A stretch of 41,689 bases of DNA, taken from positions 1 through 41,689 of the forward strand of contig JBDRUT010000015.1 in the NCBI GenBank assembly GCA_039801465.1, given 5' to 3'. Within the stretch, counting starts at the first letter, position 1. Each line of letters starts with the position of its first letter. The notes beneath the pieces are model-generated. The model was not told the DNA's origin, searched no databases, and saw only the letters and a program-made list of their open reading frames with translations. Source of the stretch: JAOABV01 sp039801465 (GTDB lineage: Bacteria; Hydrothermota; Tepidihabitantia; Tepidihabitantales; CAIPLT01). This document shows, piece after piece, positions 1 through 6,260 of this stretch. Made by a program: the position numbers and the translations under genes.

Positions 1-1
1 T

Positions 2-386
2 AACGGCTGTTATCACCGCAACTTATTAACCAAATTCGGATTACTTTGGAATCTGGAAGTACCCCGGCCACGCAAAGGAGGACTTCCAACTAAAGTCTTT
101 AAACGCTACCGACGCCGCTGGCAACAAATAAATCGATTCATCCGAGATATCTTCATTGCTGGAGTTAGTAGTAGAGAAACCGGATTAGTCTTAGAAGGTC
201 TTTTAGATACAAGACCAAGCGCTAGTACAATTTCCGATATATGTAAAATATTGGATGACGAAAATCAAAAGGTATCAGAATCGGACATTAACCGATGATT
301 ATCTATTATTTTTAGATGGCGTCTGGGTTAAAGTCAATAATGGTCAACGGGTTGTAAAAAAGGCGTTACTGATTGTTTATGTGATT
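2..386 (+). pseudogene. IS256/Mutator-type transposase fragment, frameshifted
   Basis: Reading from base 2 gives an uninterrupted stretch up to a TGA at 296-298, including the segments RRRWQQINRFIRDIF and AGVSSRETGLVLEGL. The neighbouring frame from 297 then continues the homology with DDYLLFLDGVWVKVNNG and KKALLIVYVI before it degenerates to a stop at 429. The order, a helical segment followed by a LFLDGVWVK strand carrying the first catalytic Asp, is that of IS256/Mutator-type (DDE) transposases. Only the N-terminal part is present, the reading frame is broken by a shift near 296, and everything after the first catalytic strand is gone. It is therefore a dead remnant that also runs off the left edge. 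The family call rests on motif recognition. Confidence 0.7.
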
Positions 387-766
387 AGAGTTTGTGCAGT
401 TTTGCTAATTATGCCAGTTGCGATCGGATAGTGTATGCGGTATTTAACAAATATAACAAACAATGGGAGGAGAACTCCTATGGAAGCAAAAAGAGTTTAT
501 ATAAAAAACTTGACTCTACCAATTATAATCATTTATTTTAGGTGCTATTATTAGGTTTTAGAATAAATGGCTTAAGAACAATGCCATTGTAATTAAAATA
601 AAACTAATCTTGATTTAATAAAGACAATTTCCAATTAGGATCAGAAAAGAATTCTTGACATTATTAATAAATCTTGGTATTTTATAGTAAGTTTTATATA
701 ATAGTTTAGGCATATTATTCATATTATATATAGAAAAATAGTATTGAAGGCTAATTGGAGGAAATT
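387..766. other. Gene-poor spacer between IS remnant and rpmB
   Basis: No convincing gene here. A 24-codon ORF (480-554) has a strong GGGAGGAG ribosome binding site 7 nt upstream (465-472), but its peptide (MEAKRVYIKNLTLP...) is not recognisable and may be a truncated gene start. The ribosome binding site lies in a small inverted repeat, AGGAG-AA-CTCCT (468-479). The right part holds the rpmB promoter and leader. Confidence 0.4.
655..683 (+). promoter_or_regulatory. Candidate sigma-70 promoter for rpmB
   Basis: TTGACA at 655-660, a 17-nt spacer, then TATTTT at 678-683. The -35 box is perfect and the -10 box has 4 of 6 consensus bases. Transcription would start near 690, leaving a leader of about 77 nt before rpmB. 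Confidence 0.5.
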
Positions 767-955
767 ATGGCAAAGCATTGCGAGATTTGCGGAAAAGTAG
801 GCGTGGTTGGGTCTAATATCAGCCATGCCCATAATGTCACAAAACGGCGCTGGGAGCCGAATCTTCAAAGAGTGCGCGCTAAAATTGAAGGTGAAACTAA
901 AAAAATTTGGGTCTGCACACGTTGTATTCGTGCGGGCAAAGTTGAAAAAGCATAA
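767..955 (+). CDS. rpmB: 50S ribosomal protein L28
   Basis: This 62-aa protein is the large-subunit ribosomal protein L28. It begins MAKHCEICGKVGVVGSNISH and keeps the family core, with HNVTKRRWEPNLQ followed by a basic strand. Cysteines in CEIC near the N-terminus and in WVCTRC near the C-terminus make this the zinc-ribbon (C+) form of L28. An ATG at 755 would add four residues, but it overlaps the Shine-Dalgarno sequence GGAGGA (758-763), so the ATG at 767 is the start. It is monocistronic in this window; a candidate promoter lies at 655-683. The gene after it concerns sugar nucleotides and is unrelated. Confidence 0.95.
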   Translation: MAKHCEICGKVGVVGSNISHAHNVTKRRWEPNLQRVRAKIEGETKKIWVCTRCIRAGKVEKA

Positions 956-1018
956 ATTGAGTTTCTGAACTTTTGACTCCAGCATCTAAGTTCTAAAGCC
1001 TAATGTTTGTTTAATTAA

Positions 1019-1198
1019 GAAGTAATTATGAAAGCACTTATTGTGTTAAACTTTACAGTGTAGTACAAAACAGATTAAGAATTAATTATGAAAGCACTAA
1101 TTGTAGTAAATTTTTATAGAGTTATATAAAATAGATTTAGAAGTAATTATGAAAGCATTGATTGTGTTATTTAGAACAATATAGACAAAGGAGATATT
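1019..1198 (+). repeat. Three tandem decoy copies of the gmd start region
   Basis: Three degenerate units of about 60 bp, starting near 1019, 1079 and 1140, lie head to tail before the real gene. Each contains TAATTATGAAAGCA followed by a Leu codon and ATT, that is the first five codons of the downstream gene (MKALI). The short frames are 1028-1063 (MKALIVLNFTV), 1088-1129 (MKALIVVNFYRVI) and 1149-1184 (MKALIVLFRTI). The Leu codon differs between copies (CTT, CTA, TTG) yet always encodes Leu. The decoys have only weak AGAAG-type ribosome binding sites, whereas the true start at 1199 has AAAGGAG. Confidence 0.75.
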
Positions 1199-2155
1199 AT
1201 GAAAGCACTTATTACAGGAATTACCGGCTTTGCTGGTAGTCATTTAGCCGAGTATCTGTTAGCGCAAAAGGATTGTTCAGTCTTCGGTATTTATCGCTGG
1301 CGTTCGCGAATGGAAAATATCAATCATATTCTGAATAAAATCAAACTTTATGAGTGTGATCTACGAGATGCGGTATCAGTCAATAATGTGCTCAAGCAAG
1401 TCAAACCGGATATGATTTTTCACCTTGCGGCTCAGAGTTATGTGCCAATGTCCTGGACCGCGCCTGCCGAAACATTAACCACCAATATTATTGGCGAGTT
1501 AAATATTTTTGAAAGCGTACGAAACTTAGGACTTAAAGATTGTCGTATTCAAATTGCTGGTTCCAGTGAAGAATATGGACAAGTCTTTCCTTCCGAAGTT
1601 CCGATTAAAGAGACTAATCCATTACGTCCCTTAAGTCCGTATGGTGTCAGCAAAGTTGCCCAAGACTTATTAGGATTTCAGTATCACAAAAGCTATGGAT
1701 TAAATATTATCCGCACTCGGGCATTCAATCATACCGGACCAAGAAGAGGCGAAGTGTTTGTTACTTCTAATTTTTCCAAACAGATTGCTGAGATTGAAAA
1801 GGGTCTGCGCGCACCAATAATCTATGTCGGAAATTTAGAAGCCGTGCGCGATTTCACTGATGTACGCGACACTGCCCGCGCGTACTATCTGGCACTTAAA
1901 AAAGGAACACCTGGTGAAGTATACAACATCTGTAGTGGCAAAGGCTATAAAATTAAAGAGGTTTTGGATATTCTAATTTCTTTAAGCAAAGTTGACATTG
2001 AAATTAAAATTGACCCTAAAAGACTACGGCCATCAGATGTTGAACTTTTAGTTGGTGACCCGACTAAAATCAAAAAAGAAATCGGCTGGAAACCCCAAAT
2101 ACCTTTTAAGCAGACATTAGAAGATTTACTCAATTATTGGCGAGAAAGAGTATAG
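1199..2155 (+). CDS. NAD-dependent sugar-nucleotide dehydratase/epimerase, GDP-mannose 4,6-dehydratase-like
   Basis: A 318-aa short-chain dehydrogenase of the extended (epimerase/dehydratase) type. The N-terminal Rossmann motif is TGITGFAGSHLAEYL. The NAD-proximal FHLAAQSYVPMSW, the active-site GSSEEYG, the catalytic YGVSK (Tyr-x3-Lys) and the substrate-loop RAFNHTGPRRGE follow in the usual order. The SSEE and HTGPRRGE segments resemble GDP-mannose 4,6-dehydratases, which convert GDP-mannose to GDP-4-keto-6-deoxymannose; the protein is slightly shorter than typical Gmd. The start at 1199 is set by AAAGGAG just upstream. The next gene encodes a related enzyme and the one after it a glycosyltransferase, which fits a GDP-deoxyhexose pathway such as GDP-rhamnose. 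The exact substrate is inferred, and a GDP- or UDP-sugar epimerase cannot be excluded. Confidence 0.8.
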   Translation: MKALITGITGFAGSHLAEYLLAQKDCSVFGIYRWRSRMENINHILNKIKLYECDLRDAVSVNNVLKQVKPDMIFHLAAQSYVPMSWTAPAETLTTNIIGELNIFESVRNLGLKDCRIQIAGSSEEYGQVFPSEVPIKETNPLRPLSPYGVSKVAQDLLGFQYHKSYGLNIIRTRAFNHTGPRRGEVFVTSNFSKQIAEIEKGLRAPIIYVGNLEAVRDFTDVRDTARAYYLALKKGTPGEVYNICSGKGYKIKEVLDILISLSKVDIEIKIDPKRLRPSDVELLVGDPTKIKKEIGWKPQIPFKQTLEDLLNYWRERV

Positions 2156-2284
2156 AAAAATTAGCACAATTAAATATTACTTAATCTGTGAAAAAAGCGT
2201 AAATTAAAGGTGCTAAGATAATTGTTGAGAATTGCCGTGTTGATTATCTTTAGAAAAATTAACGAATATCACCTATTTTAATCT
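2153..2284 (+). repeat. Duplicated start region upstream of the second sugar-nucleotide gene
   Basis: The string AATCTGTGAAAAAAG occurs twice: with GTG at 2188 (decoy, stopping at its fifth codon, TAA) and with GTG at 2285 (the real start). Sequence before each copy is also related (TAGAAAAATTA at 2152-2162 and 2251-2261). The segment looks like an old tandem duplication of about 97 bp covering the leader and first codons. It mirrors the decoys in front of the preceding gene. Confidence 0.6.
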
Positions 2285-3214
2285 GTGAAAAAAGTCTTAA
2301 TTACCGGAATTGAAGGATTTGTTGGAAACTATCTTGCGGGTTATCTCAGTTCATTAGATTATGATGTTTACGGAACTTACTTTGCAATTCCTCCGAGAAC
2401 TGACTATAAAATTTATTATTGTGATATTCGCAATCACTCACAAGTCCTAAGAGTTATTAAAACAATCCGACCCAAGGTAATCTTTCATCTTGCGGCCCAA
2501 AGTTCAGTTTCTCAAGGAGAAAAGAATCTTAAAGATACTTTTGCGATTAATACTTTAGGCACACTGAATATCTTAGAGTCAGTAAAAGAAGTAAAAATAA
2601 AACCGCGCATTATGTATATTTCTTCCTGTGAAGTATATGGCCGAAGTGACAAAAAATTGACCGAAACTTCATCTACGAACCCAGTAAGTTTTTATGCTTT
2701 AAGTAAACTCTGTGCGGAAAAGATTTGTCTCTATTATGTTAATCAATATGATTTTGATGTCGTGATATTAAGACCATTTAGTCATACTGGTCCAGGTCAA
2801 GCCGAGCATTTCATTTTTCCCAGTGTTGCCAAAAGAATTGCTGAGATTGAAGCGGGCAAAAGAAGACCAGTGCTTGGAGTGGGAAATATCAAAGTTAAAA
2901 GGGATTATCTTGATGTCTCCGATGTAATTCGTGCCTATTATTGGGCGATGAAAAAAGGAAAGTCCGGCGAGATTTATAATATCACCAGTGGTAAACCTTA
3001 CACTATAGAAAAATGTATCAGTTTTCTTTTGAGTTTGAGTCAGAAAAAGATAAAAGTTAAAACTATTAAGAGTTTAATCCGAGCAAATGATATTCCAATA
3101 CTTACGGGTAGCGCTAAAAAATTTTCGGCATTAACTGGTTGGAAACCAGAAGTTTCGTTTTTTACTACTCTTGCCGACCTCTTAAATTATTATCGTATGC
3201 AAATGGAAGACTAA
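2285..3214 (+). CDS. NAD-dependent epimerase/dehydratase, GDP-6-deoxy-4-ketomannose reductase-like
   Basis: A 309-aa extended SDR protein, clearly a paralogue of the gene before it. It shows TGIEGFVGNYLAGYL at the N-terminus, FHLAAQSSVSQG, SSCEVYG, the catalytic YALSK and RPFSHTGPGQAE. The RPFSHTGPGQ loop is typical of GDP-4-keto-6-deoxymannose reductases (Rmd), which with Gmd give GDP-D-rhamnose; this is the likely role. The Glu of SSCEVYG also occurs in dehydratases, so the reaction is not certain. The start codon is GTG, with no clear Shine-Dalgarno site. A TATTTT box ends 5 nt before the GTG but has no good -35 partner. It lies 129 bp after the first enzyme and is followed by a glycosyltransferase. 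Confidence 0.75.
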   Translation: MKKVLITGIEGFVGNYLAGYLSSLDYDVYGTYFAIPPRTDYKIYYCDIRNHSQVLRVIKTIRPKVIFHLAAQSSVSQGEKNLKDTFAINTLGTLNILESVKEVKIKPRIMYISSCEVYGRSDKKLTETSSTNPVSFYALSKLCAEKICLYYVNQYDFDVVILRPFSHTGPGQAEHFIFPSVAKRIAEIEAGKRRPVLGVGNIKVKRDYLDVSDVIRAYYWAMKKGKSGEIYNITSGKPYTIEKCISFLLSLSQKKIKVKTIKSLIRANDIPILTGSAKKFSALTGWKPEVSFFTTLADLLNYYRMQMED

Positions 3215-3339
3215 ATTTTAAATACCGATCACCGATAATAAAAATTGAATAAACTCGCTGTATTAAAAGTATCTGATAGCGCAATTCACTATTTGTCGCC
3301 AATGTATTCTCCAGTAGGTGTTGAACCGGCTAATCATAA

Positions 3340-4224
3340 ATGAACATATCGACCAGAATTACTAAAGAAATGGTTTCAATTATTATTGTGACCTGGAATA
3401 GCGAAAAATACATTAAGTCCTGTTTGGATTCAATTCTTGCTCAAGATGGATTTAACTTTAGCAATTATGAGATTATCATAATTGATAATAATTCCCAAGA
3501 CAGAACAAGAAACATTATTGAACAAGATTATCCACAGATTGTTTTAATTAGAAATTCAGAAAATGTTGGTTATGCAAAAGCGAATAATCAAGGAATAAAA
3601 ATTGCCCGGGGGGAATATATTCTTTTACTAAATCCCGATACAATATTGCAGAAAAATTTTTTTGTGCCCTTAATTGAGTATCTTAATAAAAATCCAATAG
3701 TTGGAGCAATTGCACCGAAAATACTAAATCCGAATTTAACTGTTCAAGAATCAGTTCGTTCATTTCCCAGTCATTCAATATTATTATGGGAGATAACTGG
3801 ACTATCAAAAATTTTTGCTCGACATAAGACTTTGGGCAAATGGCGGATGAGATACTTTGATTATGATATAATATCAGAAATTGACCAACCAATGGCATCT
3901 TGTCTGCTGGTGCGGAGCAAAGCAATTGAGCAAATCGGTGATTTTGATGAAAATTTTCCAATGTTTTATAATGATGTTGATTTCTGCTTTCGGTTAAAAA
4001 GTGGTGGTTGGAAAATAGTGTATTTCCCTGATGCTTCCGTAATTCATCATCGCGGTGCCAGCACAAAAAAAGTCCGTACTAAAATGATTTTCTCAATGCA
4101 TAAAAGCCTATATCACTACTTTGAGAAATATGACAAAAGTAAAAGTTGGTGGATTAAAAAAATCTTTCTGTATCCGGTTCTGATGTTTACCGCAACAATA
4201 AGAGCAATCTTAGAAAAGTTCTAA
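3340..4224 (+). CDS. Family 2 glycosyltransferase, rhamnosyltransferase-like
   Basis: A 294-aa GT-A glycosyltransferase. The nucleotide-binding start VSIIIVTWNSEKYIKSCLDS, the IIIIDNNSQDRT strand, the ENVGYAKANNQGI segment, and LLLNPDT (the metal-binding region of this subfamily) are followed by PMASCLLVRSKAI and FPMFYNDVDFCFRLK. This is the order seen in rhamnosyltransferase-like GT2 proteins of O-antigen or S-layer glycan clusters. The C-terminal helix FLYPVLMFTATIRAIL may contact the membrane. An internal ATG at 3373 (MVSIIIV...), preceded by AAAGAA, would give the more usual N-terminus, so the true start is uncertain. Its position after two GDP-sugar enzymes suggests that it transfers the deoxyhexose they make. 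Confidence 0.85.
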   Translation: MNISTRITKEMVSIIIVTWNSEKYIKSCLDSILAQDGFNFSNYEIIIIDNNSQDRTRNIIEQDYPQIVLIRNSENVGYAKANNQGIKIARGEYILLLNPDTILQKNFFVPLIEYLNKNPIVGAIAPKILNPNLTVQESVRSFPSHSILLWEITGLSKIFARHKTLGKWRMRYFDYDIISEIDQPMASCLLVRSKAIEQIGDFDENFPMFYNDVDFCFRLKSGGWKIVYFPDASVIHHRGASTKKVRTKMIFSMHKSLYHYFEKYDKSKSWWIKKIFLYPVLMFTATIRAILEKF

Positions 4225-4317
4225 TTGAGACAAAATATACTAATCAATTGGAGTTTGGCAAAATAAAACCCGCGATTAATAATAGAATGAAGTTTTTTTC
4301 TGATCTTTGAACTTTGA

Positions 4318-4455
4318 CAATTGTCATTCCGAACTTGTTTCGGTATTTCATACTTCCTGGTCCGTCACGCTGGTCGCAAGCGTCTACGAGTGCAACGAAG
4401 CTAATTTGTTTCAGCATCTCTTGAGACCCTGAAACGAGTTCAGGGTGATATTTGT
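4318..4455. repeat. REP-like dispersed palindrome cluster
   Basis: Three hairpins lie close together between genes: CCGAA-CTTGT-TTCGG (4329-4343), ACGCT-GGTCGCA-AGCGT (about 4367-4383) and a perfect 8-bp stem ACCCTGAA-ACGAG-TTCAGGGT (4426-4446). The minus strand would encode the peptide HPELVSGSQ, a hallmark of intergenic REP-type palindromes that are often miscalled as proteins. It is likely one copy of a family dispersed in this genome; that cannot be tested in one window. Confidence 0.65.
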
Positions 4456-4643
4456 GCCTCATTATCATTTTTATTATTAATTATATTGTCAGATTATCAT
4501 CTTGTCTGGTCAGATTGAACTTATTTCATCATCTTAATTCTCATTATCTAAAATCAATTTTCGTTACTCACATCATAGAATTTGCCTATTTTTTATGTCT
4601 TCAGTGTTTCCATTCCGCCTTTTCCGAAGTTCTCTAAAGATTC

Positions 4644-4672
4644 TTGACAAAATAAGAATTTTAATGTATGAT
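4644..4672 (+). promoter_or_regulatory. rpmA promoter giving a leaderless transcript
   Basis: TTGACA (4644-4649), 17-nt spacer, TATGAT (4667-4672). The predicted +1 is base 4679, the A of the rpmA ATG, so no 5' leader or Shine-Dalgarno site is expected. Confidence 0.75.
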
Positions 4673-4678
4673 AATTTT

Positions 4679-4960
4679 ATGGCACATAAAAAGGGCGCAA
4701 GTTCATCAAGAAATGGCCGAGATAGCCATGGTCAGAGATTAGGCGTTAAAGCATACGCCGGCGAATTGGTCAATGCCGGCAGTATTCTCATTAGACAACG
4801 CGGAACAATATTTCTACCCGGCATTAATGTTGGCCGTGGTAAAGATGACACTCTGTTCGCAATGGCATCAGGGATTGTGAAGTTTGAACGGGTTAGTAGA
4901 AGTAAAAAACGCGTCTCAGTCTATCCGGTCTCAGAATCTAATATACCAATCTCAAACTAA
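4679..4960 (+). CDS. rpmA: 50S ribosomal protein L27
   Basis: The 93-aa product is L27 of the large ribosomal subunit, whose N-terminal tail reaches the peptidyl-transferase centre. It begins MAHKKGASSSRNGRDSHGQR and continues with the family core VNAGSILIRQRGT and GKDDTLFAMASGIVKF. A longer reading with an upstream ATG at 4595 is ruled out because that extension spans the promoter. The ATG at 4679 gives the canonical start without the cleavable extension seen in Firmicutes L27. There is no Shine-Dalgarno sequence, and the -10 box ends 6 nt before the ATG. The usual partner rplU (L21) is not next to it. Confidence 0.95.
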   Translation: MAHKKGASSSRNGRDSHGQRLGVKAYAGELVNAGSILIRQRGTIFLPGINVGRGKDDTLFAMASGIVKFERVSRSKKRVSVYPVSESNIPISN

Positions 4961-5040
4961 CATCCGACACGGATATTTATTAAATCGAAGACCGCATCGG
5001 TCATCTGATACGGATTTTTATTAATAAGATTGAAGACTGC
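4961..5040. repeat. Degenerate tandem repeat after rpmA
   Basis: Two imperfect units, each beginning CATCYGAYACGGAT followed by TTTATTA and ending near GAAGACYGC, start at 4961 and 5002. The remaining bases up to 5228 contain no gene and no convincing intrinsic terminator, although rpmA and the WG-repeat gene converge here. Confidence 0.5.
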
Positions 5041-5228
5041 TTTATCTGTACCAGATTTGGAAACTGACTCTAAATTATTTGCGTGGCTCTGACCAACTGA
5101 ATTGATTATCCAATATATTATTTTACTTTAATCCCCTAACTGATTCTAACTTTTTGTCAATATAGTTACTTTGAGACTTCTGATAAAAACTTGATTATAA
5201 TCAATGAAAGCATTTTCCGGGGAGATTT

Positions 5229-6260
5229 CTATTTTGATTCCCAAATAACTCTGCCTGACTTATCAATATAATGCCATTTTTTACTTATTTTTACTTTAGC
5301 CAGTCCGTTAATAAAACTTTCGGCTTCATCATATTGGGCTTTGATTACTATTTTACCGGTTTTGTCAATATACCCGTATTTTTTGCTGGTTTTGACTGCT
5401 GCCCGTTCTTGAGCAAAATCGTCTGCCCAATCAAACTGTGGTTTGATTACTAATTTGCCGGTTTTATCAATATACCCCCAGCGATTATTAGTTTTAATCC
5501 GGGCTAATCGTTCATGAAAATCACCCGCTTCATCATATTGTGGTATTATTGCATACTCACCGGATTTCACAATATATCCATACTTTTCGTTTTTCTTGAC
5601 GCATGCCATTCCTTCAGAGAACTTTTGTGCCCAGTCAAAAAATAAAGATATTGCATAATCGCCGTTTTTATTAATATAGCCATATTTATTTGCCATTCTG
5701 ACAACTGCTAAATCTTGACTGAAATCATCTGCCCAGTCATATTGTGGTTTAATTACAATCTTGCCAGTTTTGTCAATATATCCATATTTATTATTAACAA
5801 CAACTCTGGCAAGACCTTCGGAAAAATTACCTGCTTCAGTATATTTAGGTTTGATGATTAATTTACCATCTTTATTGATGAATCCGATTTTATTTTCTAT
5901 CCAGACTCGAGCCATGCTATCAGAAAAATTTTCTGCCCATTCGTATTGCGGAGTTATTGGATAGCGTCCCAAGGTATCAATAAAACCCCACCGATTTTCC
6001 ACAAAAATTGCCGCAAATCCTTCAGAAAATCCCCAAGTGTTATCAAATTTTAATGGAATAACAATTTCTCCTTGATTGTTAATAAATCCATACTTTCCAT
6101 TTTCTTTAATAGGAAAAAGCGGAGTTGAATTAGCCTGTGCTGATAATAGAGAAAGACTAAAAATTAAAACCCGAAAATAGAAAACATATAAAGATAATGC
6201 CCTAAGGCAATTTGGGTATCGAGTCTTTAATATCTTGACTCCAATTGCTAATTTTATCAC
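5229..6260 (-). CDS. Exported WG-repeat protein
   Basis: A 343-aa protein made almost entirely of WG (KWG) repeats. About nine units of roughly 32 residues are visible, each built on the pattern K-Y/W-G-Y/F-I-D/N-K-x-G-K-x-V-I-x-P-Q-Y-D followed by F-S-E-G-L-A-x-V. The first begins near residue 53 and the last is cut short at the C-terminus. A hydrophobic segment (residues about 25-42, ending SLLSAQA) looks like a signal peptide preceded by a long basic N-region. The start is GTG at 6260, overlapping the alaS stop by one base, so it is translationally coupled as the last gene of the recA-recX-alaS group. The function of WG repeats is unknown; cell-surface binding is a guess. Confidence 0.85.
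   Translation of the reverse strand: MIKLAIGVKILKTRYPNCLRALSLYVFYFRVLIFSLSLLSAQANSTPLFPIKENGKYGFINNQGEIVIPLKFDNTWGFSEGFAAIFVENRWGFIDTLGRYPITPQYEWAENFSDSMARVWIENKIGFINKDGKLIIKPKYTEAGNFSEGLARVVVNNKYGYIDKTGKIVIKPQYDWADDFSQDLAVVRMANKYGYINKNGDYAISLFFDWAQKFSEGMACVKKNEKYGYIVKSGEYAIIPQYDEAGDFHERLARIKTNNRWGYIDKTGKLVIKPQFDWADDFAQERAAVKTSKKYGYIDKTGKIVIKAQYDEAESFINGLAKVKISKKWHYIDKSGRVIWESK

Noticed and set aside
719..985. 88-aa minus-strand ORF over rpmB
   Set aside because: Antisense shadow of L28.
3683..4066. 127-aa minus-strand ORF inside the glycosyltransferase
   Set aside because: Antisense shadow of a well-supported coding region.
4244..4468. Minus-strand 74-aa ORF containing HPELVSGSQ
   Set aside because: A known artefact of REP-type palindromes, not a protein.
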